DNA of 64,000 bases from Yersinia enterocolitica subsp. enterocolitica (GCF_901472495.1 NZ_LR590469.1:4216001-4280000), one strand, 5' to 3'. Counted from the first letter of the stretch, positions 1 to 11,830 are shown. Notes: generated from the letters alone by a model not told the origin. Made by a program: numbers and translations.

Positions 1-2169
1 AGTTTGGGGCTTCCTAATCCGCAGTCAGGTGAGCGCCTGGCCGAAACCTGGCGGTATTGTGAGCAGCAGACGCAAAACCATCCCGATGCCTCATTGTTGC
101 TGTGGCGCGGCCTTGAAATGGTTGAAATTCTTTCCACCCTTAGCATGGATAATGACAGTATGCGCGCGGCGCTGCTATTCCCGCTGGTGGATGCCAACGT
201 GGTGGATGAAGCTACGCTGACCGAACAATTCGGTAAAGGTATTACTTATCTGGTGCACGGTGTGCGCGATATGGATGCCATCCGTCAGTTGAAAGCGACC
301 CATAATGACTCCATGAGCTCTGAGCAAGTGGATAACGTGCGCCGTATGTTATTGGCGATGGTGGAAGATTTCCGTTGTGTGGTCATCAAACTGGCAGAGC
401 GTATTGCTCATTTGCGCGAAGTGAAGGATGCACCGGAAGACGAGCGCGTGCTGGCGGCCAAAGAGTGTTCCAATATCTATGCGCCACTGGCTAATCGCTT
501 GGGTATCGGCCAGATCAAGTGGGAGTTGGAAGACTTCTGCTTCCGCTATTTGCATCCAGATGAATATAAGCAAATTGCTAAATTGCTTCATGAGCGCCGT
601 ATCGATCGTGAGCAATTCATTGATGATTTTGTAGCCACATTGCACAAAGCTATGGCAGATGAAGGGATCAAAGCCGACATTTATGGTCGTCCCAAGCATA
701 TCTACAGTATCTGGCGCAAAATGCAGAAGAAGTCGCTGGCCTTCGATGAACTGTTTGATGTGCGAGCCGTACGGGTGGTAGTGGAGCGCTTGCAGGATTG
801 CTATGCCGCACTCGGTATTGTCCATACCCATTTCCGCCATTTGCCTGATGAATTTGATGATTACGTTGCTAACCCTAAACCCAATGGTTACCAGTCAATC
901 CACACCGTAGTGCTTGGGCCACGCGGCAAAACACTCGAAATTCAAATCCGTACCCGTCAGATGCATGAAGATGCTGAACTGGGCGTTGCTGCGCACTGGA
1001 AGTATAAAGAAGGTGCTGTCGCCGCCGGTCGTTCCGGTTACGAAGGGCGGATTGCCTGGTTGCGTAAATTGATTGCGTGGCAGGAAGAGATGGCGGATTC
1101 CGGTGAAATGCTGGATGAAGTGCGCAGTCAGGTATTTGACGATCGGGTATATGTGTTTACGCCGAAAGGTGATGTCATTGATTTGCCTGCGGGTTCGACA
1201 CCGCTGGACTTCGCTTACCATATTCATAGCGATGTGGGCCACCGCTGTATTGGGGCTAAAATCAGTGGCCGAATTGTACCGTTTACTTACCAGTTACAGA
1301 TGGGTGATCAGATTGAGATTATCACCCAGAAACAGCCTAACCCGAGTCGTGACTGGCTGAATCCGAACCTCGGCTATGTGACCACCAGCCGTGGTCGTTC
1401 CAAGATTCATAACTGGTTTAGAAAACAAGATAGAGACAAGAATATTCTTGCTGGCCGGCAGATGTTGGATGACGAGCTGGAGCATCTGGATATCAGCCTG
1501 AAAGAGGCAGAGAAGCTGCTGGTACCGCGCTATAACATGAATTCAATGGATGAAGTGTTGGCGGCTATTGGCGGTGGTGATATCCGCCTAAACCAGATGG
1601 TTAACTTCCTGCAAGGCAAACTGAATAAGCCCACAGCGGAAGAGGCTGATTTAGAAGCATTACGCCATCTGAATAATAAGCATCAGCCGCCACCACGTAA
1701 CGCCAGCAAAGACAGTGGGCGCATTGTGGTCGAAGGCGTTGGCAATCTGATGCACCATATTGCCCGCTGCTGCCAACCCATCCCCGGTGATGAGATTATT
1801 GGCTTTATCACCCAAGGGCGGGGGATATCCATTCATCGCGCTGATTGCGAGCAGCTAGCTGAATTGCAATCCCATGCCCCTGAGCGGATTGTCGATGCGG
1901 TCTGGGGCGAGAGTTACTCCAGTGGCTATTCATTAGTGGTGCGGGTGACCGCCAATGATCGCAGTGGTTTGCTACGTGATATCACCACCATTTTGGCGAA
2001 CGAAAAGGTCAATGTACTGGGGGTTGCCAGCCGTAGTGATACCAAAAAGATGATGGCAACCATCGATATGGATATCGAGATCTACAATCTACAGGTGCTG
2101 GGTAGAGTGCTGGCTAAGCTGAATCAGTTGCCGGATGTGATAGATGCCCGTCGGCTCCACGGCAATTGA
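1..2169 (+). CDS. relA: GTP pyrophosphokinase RelA (5' end missing)
   Basis: Ribosome-associated (p)ppGpp synthetase of the stringent response; makes pppGpp/ppGpp from ATP and GTP/GDP when uncharged tRNA enters the ribosome. The frame is open at the window edge; compared with E. coli RelA (744 aa, from memory) about the first 22 residues are missing, so the TTG at 4 is not the real start. Visible in order: a degenerate HD-like hydrolase domain, the synthetase domain (YGRPKHIYSIWRKM, then the conserved NPKPNGYQSIHT stretch), a TGS domain (RVYVFTPKGDVIDLPAGSTP), a Cys-rich RCCQPIPGD segment and a C-terminal ACT domain (NDRSGLLRDITTILA). It ends in DARRLHGN as in enteric RelA. mazG follows after an ERIC repeat; the mazEF pair that E. 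coli has in this gap is absent. Confidence 0.97.
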   Translation, partial: SLGLPNPQSGERLAETWRYCEQQTQNHPDASLLLWRGLEMVEILSTLSMDNDSMRAALLFPLVDANVVDEATLTEQFGKGITYLVHGVRDMDAIRQLKATHNDSMSSEQVDNVRRMLLAMVEDFRCVVIKLAERIAHLREVKDAPEDERVLAAKECSNIYAPLANRLGIGQIKWELEDFCFRYLHPDEYKQIAKLLHERRIDREQFIDDFVATLHKAMADEGIKADIYGRPKHIYSIWRKMQKKSLAFDELFDVRAVRVVVERLQDCYAALGIVHTHFRHLPDEFDDYVANPKPNGYQSIHTVVLGPRGKTLEIQIRTRQMHEDAELGVAAHWKYKEGAVAAGRSGYEGRIAWLRKLIAWQEEMADSGEMLDEVRSQVFDDRVYVFTPKGDVIDLPAGSTPLDFAYHIHSDVGHRCIGAKISGRIVPFTYQLQMGDQIEIITQKQPNPSRDWLNPNLGYVTTSRGRSKIHNWFRKQDRDKNILAGRQMLDDELEHLDISLKEAEKLLVPRYNMNSMDEVLAAIGGGDIRLNQMVNFLQGKLNKPTAEEADLEALRHLNNKHQPPPRNASKDSGRIVVEGVGNLMHHIARCCQPIPGDEIIGFITQGRGISIHRADCEQLAELQSHAPERIVDAVWGESYSSGYSLVVRVTANDRSGLLRDITTILANEKVNVLGVASRSDTKKMMATIDMDIEIYNLQVLGRVLAKLNQLPDVIDARRLHGN

Positions 2170-2176
2170 AATTATC

Positions 2177-2302
2177 TATACCCAAAGCCATTGGAGTTGC
2201 AGGTAGGCGGCAAGCAAACAAATCCCGATGAACTTACTCAGGTAAGTGATTCGGGTGCGTGAGCGCCGCTAACAACCCTGCGACTTTAAGGGCGAAGGAT
2301 AT
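2177..2302. repeat. ERIC element (about 126 bp)
   Basis: Enterobacterial repetitive intergenic consensus element. It starts tataccc..., ends with ...ggatata, and carries the core GGTAAGTGATTCGGGTG near 2241-2257 with its partly complementary arm ATCCCGATGAACTTAC near 2222-2237. The whole unit is an imperfect palindrome able to fold into a long hairpin. It lies between relA and mazG, so it would be part of any readthrough transcript. Confidence 0.85.
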
Positions 2303-2444
2303 AAACGGCTACTGCGCTTTGGCATATTGATATTGGGCAGTGCTCGCCCTCCTCACGTACTACGTGTACATTCCGGGGGCTGTGCGCTGGCCGCAATCAA
2401 TCTGCCTGCGCTCACTACGCCTCGACTGACTATAGCGAAAAATA
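2303..2444. other. intergenic DNA with an odd palindrome, upstream of mazG
   Basis: No gene seen. The perfect palindrome cacgta-c-tacgtg lies at 2354-2366, flanked by CCCT on the left and GGGGG on the right, which could extend it into a longer stem-loop. The mazG start has a weak ribosome-binding site (GCGAAAAATA before ATG). Confidence 0.4.
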
Positions 2445-3287
2445 ATGAATCAAAATCATCCTACAACTGACTCCACCGCCTTAGCTTTGCAACGTCTGTT
2501 GGACATTATGCGTACCTTACGTGACCCGGAGCACGGCTGTCCGTGGGATCGTAAGCAGACTTTCGACACTATCGCGCCTTATACATTAGAAGAAACCTAT
2601 GAGGTGCTTGACGCGATTCAGCGTAAGGATTTTGACGATCTTCGTGATGAATTGGGGGATTTGCTGTTTCAGGTAGTGTTTTATGCACAGATGGGGCAGG
2701 AGCAAGGGCTATTTGCGTTCGATGATGTTTGTCATGCCATCAGCGATAAGTTGGTACGCCGCCACCCACATGTGTTTCCTGATGCGCCGCAAAACGTTTC
2801 AGACGCTATAATTAGCAGTGACACTGCATTGGCAGGGTGGGAATCGCGTAAAGCCGAGGAAAGGGCGGAAAAGGCCTTATATTCGGCATTAGATGATATC
2901 CCTGACGCGCTGCCCGCGCTGATGAAAGCGCATAAAATCCAGAAACGTTGCGCATCAGTCGGTTTTGATTGGGACACTCTGGGACCGGTGCTGGATAAAG
3001 TCTACGAAGAGATCGATGAAGTGATGTTTGAAGCTCGCCAGGCGGTGGTGGATGAGGAGAAGTTAGGTGAGGAAATCGGTGATTTACTGTTTGCCACCGT
3101 CAACTTATCTCGCCATTTAGGCCATAAAGCTGAAAATGCCTTACAGGCGGCAAATCGTAAGTTTGAACGTCGTTTTCGTCAGGTAGAACAAATAGTTACG
3201 GCGTCAGGTAAGACTATGGAGAGCGCGACATTGAATGAAATGGAATCTGCCTGGCAGCAAGTTAAAAAGCAAGAAACTGAAATGTAA
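2445..3287 (+). CDS. mazG: nucleoside triphosphate pyrophosphohydrolase MazG
   Basis: Hydrolyses (d)NTPs to the monophosphate and pyrophosphate; in E. coli it clears aberrant nucleotides and modulates ppGpp-linked survival. 280 aa, slightly longer than E. coli MazG (263), mostly through the N- and C-terminal ends. Two MazG domains are visible: the first with CPWDRKQTFDTI, LEETYEVLDAI and DELGDLLFQVVFYAQ (metal-binding EExxE/ExxD pattern), the second with YEEIDEVMFEA and EEIGDLLFATVNLSRHLG. Downstream of relA as in other enterics, and about 210 bp before pyrG. Confidence 0.96.
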   Translation: MNQNHPTTDSTALALQRLLDIMRTLRDPEHGCPWDRKQTFDTIAPYTLEETYEVLDAIQRKDFDDLRDELGDLLFQVVFYAQMGQEQGLFAFDDVCHAISDKLVRRHPHVFPDAPQNVSDAIISSDTALAGWESRKAEERAEKALYSALDDIPDALPALMKAHKIQKRCASVGFDWDTLGPVLDKVYEEIDEVMFEARQAVVDEEKLGEEIGDLLFATVNLSRHLGHKAENALQAANRKFERRFRQVEQIVTASGKTMESATLNEMESAWQQVKKQETEM

Positions 3288-3415
3288 GGTGTTTTAATTC
3301 ATTTGATGGATGGTTGTTGAATTTTAATTACGTTAATATATTGAATTATAACGGATAGCAAGACGATATTCCGCACAGAAAAAACGGCGAAAACGGCCAC
3401 TGATGCGGAGATAGT

Positions 3416-3444
3416 TTGTAGCGAAACCAAGGTTCGGGTATACT
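3416..3444 (+). promoter_or_regulatory. candidate sigma-70 promoter of pyrG
   Basis: TATACT at 3439-3444 fits a -10 box. A weak -35 candidate (TTGTAG, 3416-3421) lies 17 bp upstream. It is about 55 bp before the pyrG ATG. Placed by eye only; the -35 match is poor. Confidence 0.45.
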
Positions 3445-3483
3445 ACTTTCCCGTCTTGGTTCTTCCATCGTCTTTAAACCTAA

Positions 3484-6511
<3,028 letters not shown>

Positions 6512-6546
6512 TTACTGTGCCTTAGCTTTGATTAAAGTTGATGGAA

Positions 6547-6564
6547 AACCCGCTTCGGCGGGTT
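6547..6564 (+). terminator. eno terminator hairpin, separated from its T-run
   Basis: AACCCGC-TTCG-GCGGGTT is a GC-rich tetraloop hairpin 35 bp after the eno stop. The expected U-tract does not follow; the sequence goes straight into the insertion element. A run of six T appears just beyond the element at 7909-7914, consistent with one terminator split in two. Confidence 0.75.
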
Positions 6565-7906
6565 AATGAGATGGTCACCCCCACCCTGTGAGCGGTAAGC
6601 TGACAGGGTTTTCTTTTTGGAGGGATCATCATGCAAAACGTTACGCTCATCGGCATCGACCTTGGTAAGAATTCATTCCATATTCATTGCCAGGAAAAAC
6701 ACGGCAACACATTATTACGCAAGAGGTTTTCCCGCATTCAACTCACCCAGTTTCTCGCCACCTGCCCGCCTTGCATTGTCGCGATGGAGTCCTGTGCCGG
6801 GGCGCATTTTATGGCCCGTCATATCAGCCAGTTAGGGCATCAGGTCAAACTCATTTCTCCGCAGTTTGTCCAACCCTTTGTTAAAATTAATAAAAATGAC
6901 TTCATCGACGCTGAGGCCATATGCGAAGCCGCTTCCCGTCCCTCCATGCGCTTTGTGACACCCAGAACCGAAGACCAGCAGGCCATGTCGGCTCTGCATC
7001 GTGTCCGCGATGCACTGGTGAGGGAGCGGGTCAAAGCCACCAACCAAATGCATGCTTTTTTACTTGAGTTTGGCATAAGCATGCCACGCGGTATTGCGGT
7101 GATAAAACGACTGGCGACTGTGCCTGAGGAGCACGAGCTACCGCCTTATTTGGTGCGACTGCTCACCCGACTTCATCAGCATTATGGCTATCTCTGTGAA
7201 CAGATCGAAGAAATCGAAAGAGAGTGAAAAAACCATCTGGCCGATGATGAAACAGCACAACGCCTGCTCACCATTCCCGGTATCGGGACAAGCACTGCCA
7301 GTTTGCTCGCCACCAAACTGGGAGATGGGAAAAACTACCTCAGCAGCCGGGATTTTGCTGCGTCAACGGGATTAGTACCCCGCCAATACAGTACCGGCGG
7401 GAAAAGTACCCTGATGGGCATCAGCAAGCGGGGGGATAAAAATCTGAGACGGCTACTGGTGCAGTGCGCGCGGGTCTATATGCAACGGCTGGAGTATCAG
7501 TCAGGACGACTGGCGGAGTGGGTTAATGGGCAACTGACACGACATCACTCGAATGTGGTGGCCTGCGCATTAGCGAACAAACTGGCGCGAATAGCCTGGG
7601 CAGTCACCACACAAGGAACCGTCTTCAGTAAATAAAAGAGCCAACAGTAAATCTACTGTCAGCTCAATGAGTTACCAAGTGACTTTCTGGTTTTGCGACG
7701 ACTGATTATTGATGACATGAACGGCACAGCGGCCTGATGATGAACCTGACACAAAAAATGGCTCTTTGAAGCCGACGGGTTTTTTAAGGTTCATCAGGTG
7801 CGGAACTCATCATGGCGCGGACATTTTTGTCCACCAGACGCCGAATAGATTTAAGCAAGCCCATCATAAATCAAAATCGGTGTTGCAAAAACGGGGGTGA
7901 CCATAG
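6565..7906 (+). mobile_element. IS110 family, IS1111-type insertion sequence
   Basis: A perfect 12-bp inverted repeat, ATGGTCACCCCC at 6571-6582 and its complement at 7893-7904, brackets one transposase gene. The repeats are subterminal: roughly 6 bp (AATGAG) on the left and 2-3 bp on the right separate them from the presumed ends, the layout known for the IS1111 subgroup. No target duplication is evident, also typical. The exact ends are inferred from where the eno terminator is interrupted. The non-coding right part (7636-7892) holds no gene that I can support. Confidence 0.85.
6631..7635 (+). pseudogene. IS110/IS1111-type DEDD transposase with in-frame stop
   Basis: The first 198 codons encode the N-terminal RuvC-like DEDD domain (GIDLGKNSFHIH; MESCAGAHF; NKNDFIDAEAICEA). 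A TGA at 7225-7227 stops it. The same frame then continues without shift through the C-terminal Transposase_20 domain (TIPGIGTSTASLLAT, FAASTGLVPRQYSTGGK) to a TAA at 7633-7635, for 334 codons in all, the normal length. So the lesion is one nonsense codon, possibly a CGA-to-TGA change. Both halves could be reunited only by suppression, so the element is probably not autonomous. Confidence 0.85.
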
Positions 7907-8050
7907 ATTTTTTATGGCAGTATTTTGGCGCTAAAGAATAATAATATTTATAAAGATAATTTGAGATGGCATTAAACCTATTTTAGATAGAATAGATTGG
8001 CGTGACCATATGAAAATATATTAGCTATCTACTCATTTATAAGGATTTAT

Positions 8051-9439
8051 ATGAGCGATCTCTCATCTATACTATCTGAAAATACATCATCATTAAGCTA
8101 TAATAATTTTGAAAACAAAAGAAGTGAATTCAATAATGCTGTTAAAATAAAAGGAGATTATATTTATAGTGTTATGGAACGTGATTTTAGCGGAAAGTCT
8201 AGTTTATCAGATCTTTTTCATCACCTATTGCCAAAATTGAGTAAATCTGATTTTGATAATTACTTGAATAAAGCCGATGGTTCATCCAGACGCTATAATT
8301 TAGCGAGGATGTTAGTATTACAAGACTCTGGTGTATCCAAAGGGTTAATTTTTCAATCTGTTGAAAATGAGAGTAAATATAGCCTTGTTTACTCTCTTAT
8401 TAACATCGGATTTAATGAAAATGAGATAAATGATTTATTTCTCAAGCATGATTCTCCCCACGAGATAGATGTAAAAAAATTGTCTCGGGATGCGGATACT
8501 TTATTGCGAGAAAAGGCGATACTACAAAATTTAAAAGAACAGTCTACTAATAATACCTCGTTAACTGAAACTTCATTCTCTAAGCGAGATGCGAGTGGAT
8601 TGAACCCGCCATTCTCTGAGGAGATAGTCTCTTCTCCCCCTAATCAAAAAAAAGAAAACTCAAATAAAAAAACCAAGATAGATATCATAGAGAAAAATAG
8701 AAAGATAGCTCGAGCTGTAGAGGATTATGGCGTTAGTAAAAAACTGGCAAGATTTGCATATAACAATAAAATAGTTTTCCATAAATCCATTGTTGTATTA
8801 AATAAATTAATAGCTAATGGTATTGGTGATGATAATTTAAAGAAATTAGTGAGAGGGAAATTTGATTTATCTATGCTAAATCATGCTCCGTCTATTACGA
8901 ATTTCTTTTTGGAGCAATATAACTACAATATTAGTATTGAAGGAAGCAAAGCAAATAATACACTTACAGGTTCTTTGATTATAGACTCCAATGATGTTCT
9001 TTCAGGTAAGCCCCGTGAGTTACGCAAGAAGATAATTGAATTTATTAGCTTAAAAAAGGATGATGTGGGTTTTAGTGCAGTAGAGTTAATCACCTTGGTT
9101 AACGGCGGTGTATCCGATGAGTTATTATACTCGGTTGCTAAGGGGGAAGTGACAGCCAGCGATGCTTATCTTATTCATGTATTTAAAGTGAGGAGAAATG
9201 AGATAAAAACAATATGCAACAAGCTTAGAAACAAGGAATTATCCTCAGAAGATATTTTTAGGTATGCAAGGGGCGTACGTCAAGATGGAAATACCCAACC
9301 AGACATAAATAATAAGTTAGCATCCAGTGTTCAAGATACCTTGAGTGGTGAAGTTGAATCTGAGAGAGGGATATCCAGAATTAATGTTGGCACCAATATA
9401 TCGGAAAATAGATCAGCATTAGACAGACAGAAATCTTAA
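8051..9439 (+). CDS. hypothetical protein, AT-rich, with repeated helical module
   Basis: 462 aa, not recognised. Base composition is far more AT-rich than the neighbouring backbone, with many ATA and AAT codons, which points to horizontal acquisition. Ribosome-binding site AAGGA (8039-8044 region) before the ATG. No signal peptide or membrane segment. Residues 160-210 are a Ser/Asn/Lys-rich, probably disordered linker separating two helical halves. Residues 326-374 align without gaps to residues 38-86 of the next protein, and residues 250-270 (LIANGIGDDNLKKLVRGKF) look like a third copy. The next gene begins 12 bp downstream, so the two are likely one operon. Function unknown; a secreted or effector-type protein is possible but unsupported. 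Confidence 0.75.
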   Translation: MSDLSSILSENTSSLSYNNFENKRSEFNNAVKIKGDYIYSVMERDFSGKSSLSDLFHHLLPKLSKSDFDNYLNKADGSSRRYNLARMLVLQDSGVSKGLIFQSVENESKYSLVYSLINIGFNENEINDLFLKHDSPHEIDVKKLSRDADTLLREKAILQNLKEQSTNNTSLTETSFSKRDASGLNPPFSEEIVSSPPNQKKENSNKKTKIDIIEKNRKIARAVEDYGVSKKLARFAYNNKIVFHKSIVVLNKLIANGIGDDNLKKLVRGKFDLSMLNHAPSITNFFLEQYNYNISIEGSKANNTLTGSLIIDSNDVLSGKPRELRKKIIEFISLKKDDVGFSAVELITLVNGGVSDELLYSVAKGEVTASDAYLIHVFKVRRNEIKTICNKLRNKELSSEDIFRYARGVRQDGNTQPDINNKLASSVQDTLSGEVESERGISRINVGTNISENRSALDRQKS

Positions 9440-9451
9440 ATAGATGAAGGT

Positions 9452-10129
9452 GTGAGTAAATCTTTTATTTTATACTTGAATTTATCTAAAGAAACGAATG
9501 ATGTGATTTTTGACAAAATGAATATCGAGGGCATTTTTCAGAATGTTCGCTTAAAGGATCATAAAAAAATAATTAGCTTTCTTTCGCCAGAACACAATTA
9601 TGGACTTATGGAAATTTCAAACTTGGTTGTTTTGGCTGAAAATAAGGCATCTGACGATCTATTAAAAAAAGTCGCGAATGGAGATGTCTTATTTCAACAG
9701 GCTTATGTTGAAACTCAAAACAGTGTAATTGATACGAATATAGTTGAAAAACGTATTAAACGTGAAATTGGAGAAAATACCGAACAGCAATTTATTGGTG
9801 GTGAAATGATAATGGCTAGCCCAAAAGGGTGCCAAGAAAACCAGACATTTGATGAATGCCTCGATATGTTTAATAATAAGAATGAGATAGTTAAATTGGT
9901 TGATAAAGCGGTTAATGAGGCAGCAGGAAAATACAAACCTGTTGCGAACAATATTAACTCCACGGTAATATCATCTCAGAAGAGTAATATTTCATCTGAA
10001 GGGAACTTCTCCCCCTTAACGTATCTAATGTCATCTATCCTGGAAAATAGCGAAATGCTCTGCTCATATAACTCACCAACCAATTCTAACGCGTGGGCAA
10101 GTCTCGGTGATATGTTGGCCGTGAGTTAA
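9452..10129 (+). CDS. hypothetical protein, partner of the upstream AT-rich gene
   Basis: 225 aa from a GTG start preceded by GAAGG (AGATGAAGGTGTGAG). Not recognised. Same AT-rich composition as the gene upstream and only 12 bp from it. Residues 38-86 (KKIISFLSPE ... ANGDV ... AYV) match residues 326-374 of the upstream protein with 17 identities in 49 positions counted by eye, no gaps. The rest is hydrophilic, without signal peptide or membrane spans; two cysteines lie close together in KGCQENQTFDECLD. The pair may have come from duplication of one module and later divergence. Confidence 0.7.
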   Translation: MSKSFILYLNLSKETNDVIFDKMNIEGIFQNVRLKDHKKIISFLSPEHNYGLMEISNLVVLAENKASDDLLKKVANGDVLFQQAYVETQNSVIDTNIVEKRIKREIGENTEQQFIGGEMIMASPKGCQENQTFDECLDMFNNKNEIVKLVDKAVNEAAGKYKPVANNINSTVISSQKSNISSEGNFSPLTYLMSSILENSEMLCSYNSPTNSNAWASLGDMLAVS

Positions 10130-10188
10130 CGTTAAATACCGGCTTGCTGGTTTGACTCTTCTAAAACTAACCTATTATTACCGCTTGT

Positions 10189-10220
10189 TTCCTGCGAGAT
10201 TAATCTGAATCTCGCAGGAA
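10189..10220. terminator. 12-bp perfect stem-loop between the AT-rich genes and sodC
   Basis: TTCCTGCGAGAT, an 8-nt loop, and its exact complement. No T-run on either side, so it may be a processing or stability element rather than an intrinsic terminator. It marks the right edge of the AT-rich block. Confidence 0.5.
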
Positions 10221-10333
10221 CGACCTCATCTGACTCACATCTAACACACCACGGCCGTGCAGATAATTCACCGCCAGTTATAATTAATCATTACTCGAAT
10301 GATTCGGCAATAATGCATAAAGGAAGATAACTG

Positions 10334-10858
10334 ATGAAACTGAAATACTTAGTGTTACCCGCAATGCTTTTTACCAGCAGTGTGCTGGCAGCAGAGGTTA
10401 CTGTGACCATGAATGAAGCGCTACCGGAAGGCAATGGTAAAGCTTTGGGTACCGTGACAGTAACCGAAACTCCTTATGGTTTATTGTTCACACCGAACCT
10501 GACTGGGCTGGTAGCGGGTATTCATGGTTTCCATCTGCATGAAAATCCAAGTTGTACACCGGGGCAGAAAGACGGTAAAGCGGTGCCCGCACTTACCGCT
10601 GGCGGCCACTTTGACCCACAAAAAACCGCTGCTCATCTCGGGCCGTACAATGATAAAGGGCATTTAGGCGACCTACCTGGGCTGGTGGTGAATGCCGATG
10701 GGACTTCTACTTATCAGATATTGGCTCCACGGCTGAAATCACTCTCTGAACTGAAGCAACATGCTTTGATGATCCATGCTGGTGGGGATAATTATGCCGA
10801 CCATCCAATGCCTCTGGGCGGTGGCGGTGCACGAATGGCTTGTGGTGTGATTGAGTAA
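10334..10858 (+). CDS. sodC: periplasmic Cu/Zn superoxide dismutase SodC
   Basis: Dismutates superoxide to peroxide in the periplasm. 174 aa with a clear signal peptide (MKLKYLVLPAMLFTSSVLAA, cleavage near residue 20). Copper/zinc ligands are visible in GIHGFHLHENPSC, the AGGHFDP histidine, the HLGDLPGL block and HALMIHAGGDNYADHP; the disulfide cysteines are in NPSC and the C-terminal ARMACGVI. Good ribosome-binding site AAGGAAG. Its position next to queE differs from E. coli, where sodC lies elsewhere. Confidence 0.96.
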   Translation: MKLKYLVLPAMLFTSSVLAAEVTVTMNEALPEGNGKALGTVTVTETPYGLLFTPNLTGLVAGIHGFHLHENPSCTPGQKDGKAVPALTAGGHFDPQKTAAHLGPYNDKGHLGDLPGLVVNADGTSTYQILAPRLKSLSELKQHALMIHAGGDNYADHPMPLGGGGARMACGVIE

Positions 10859-10872
10859 CTGTCTGATACAAA

Positions 10873-10902
10873 CAAACTGGTAGCGACGGTGTTACCAGTT
10901 TG
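10873..10902. terminator. hairpin after sodC
   Basis: CAAACTGGTA, 10-nt loop, TACCAGTTTG: a perfect 10-bp stem 14 bp after the sodC stop. There is no T-run, so strength is uncertain. It separates sodC from queE. Confidence 0.5.
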
Positions 10903-10961
10903 GTCACAGCTATGGAATCTGCGATAATCGCCCATTGGTTTGAATGACGATAGAGATACTG

Positions 10962-11633
10962 ATGCAGTACCCGATTAATGAGATGTTCCAGACCTTGCAG
11001 GGCGAGGGTTACTTCACCGGCGTACCGGCGATTTTCGTGCGTTTGCAGGGCTGCCCAGTCGGTTGTAGCTGGTGCGATACCAAACATACCTGGGAAAAAG
11101 AGGCCGATCGGGAAGTCGATATGCAGCGCATCATGGTAAAAACGGTGGAAAGTGATGCCTGGGCAACCGCCAGTGAACAGCAATTATTAAATATTTTCTC
11201 TCAGCAGGGATATACCGCTCGCCATGTAGTCATCACCGGCGGTGAGCCTGCTATTTACGATTTATTCCCTTTAACGACTCAGTTGGAACAGGCCGGTTAC
11301 AGTTGCCAGATTGAAACCAGCGGTACGCATGAAGTGCAGTGTTCCGCCGCCACTTGGGTCACAGTTTCGCCAAAAGTGAATATGCGCGGTGGACTGAAAG
11401 TGTTGCCTCAGGCATTACAGCGCGCAGATGAAATTAAGCATCCGGTGGGGCGTTTACGGGATATCGAAGCACTTGAGCAGCTGCTGGAAACACTGACGGA
11501 TGATAAAAAGCGGATTATTGCGTTACAGCCCATCAGCCAGAAAGACGAGGCGACCAAGCTTTGTATTGAAACCTGTATCGCCAAGAACTGGCGGTTGTCG
11601 ATGCAGACACATAAGTATTTAAATATCGCCTAA
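10962..11633 (+). CDS. queE: 7-carboxy-7-deazaguanine synthase QueE
   Basis: Radical-SAM enzyme that converts 6-carboxytetrahydropterin to 7-carboxy-7-deazaguanine in queuosine/preQ1 synthesis. The start is the ATG giving MQYPINEMFQTLQGEG, the conserved enteric N terminus; 223 aa. The Fe-S cluster motif is CPVGCSWCDTKHTW, and GGEPAIYD binds SAM. The C terminus MQTHKYLNIA is family-typical. QueD, which makes its substrate, is encoded on the opposite strand about 240 bp further on, with an ERIC element between. Confidence 0.96.
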   Translation: MQYPINEMFQTLQGEGYFTGVPAIFVRLQGCPVGCSWCDTKHTWEKEADREVDMQRIMVKTVESDAWATASEQQLLNIFSQQGYTARHVVITGGEPAIYDLFPLTTQLEQAGYSCQIETSGTHEVQCSAATWVTVSPKVNMRGGLKVLPQALQRADEIKHPVGRLRDIEALEQLLETLTDDKKRIIALQPISQKDEATKLCIETCIAKNWRLSMQTHKYLNIA

Positions 11634-11635
11634 TC

Positions 11636-11830
11636 CCCTTCGTCCTTGCCGTTACAGCGTTGTTAGCTGCGTTCGTTACTCGGCCCATCCATGAGCCTCG
11701 CCTCTGTGAGGCCGCTGCAAGCAGCGTTCAAATCTGCTCCCAGCAGATTTGTCACCCGAATCACTTACTTATGTAAGCTCATCGGGATTTGTTCGCTTGC
11801 TGCCTGGCTGTAATGCCAATGACTTTGGGG
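11636..11830. repeat. long ERIC element with about 70-bp internal insertion
   Basis: The outer parts match the other ERIC copies here (CCTTGCCGTTACAGCGTTG at the left; GTCACCCGAATCACTTACTT then TAAGCTCATCGGGAT in the core; CCAATGACTTTGGGG at the right). Between GTTCGTTACTC and GTCACCC lies an extra segment (about 11682-11751) that itself folds into small hairpins, such as GCCTC-gcctctgt-GAGGC and AAATCTGCT-ccc-AGCAGATTT. ERICs carrying an insertion of about this size are known from Yersinia. It sits between the convergent queE and queD. Confidence 0.8.

Noticed and set aside
349..840. 163-codon minus-strand frame inside relA
   Set aside because: Fully covered by the RelA synthetase region on the other strand, with no motif and no promoter or ribosome-binding site.
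2303..2444. Small gene or mazEF remnant between relA and mazG
   Set aside because: No frame with MazE- or MazF-like sequence in either strand; only palindromic DNA and an ERIC element.
8051..10129. TAL-effector-like DNA-binding repeats or a type III effector
   Set aside because: The module is repeated only two or three times, with long unrelated stretches between copies and no repeat-variable residue pair; there are no secretion genes nearby.
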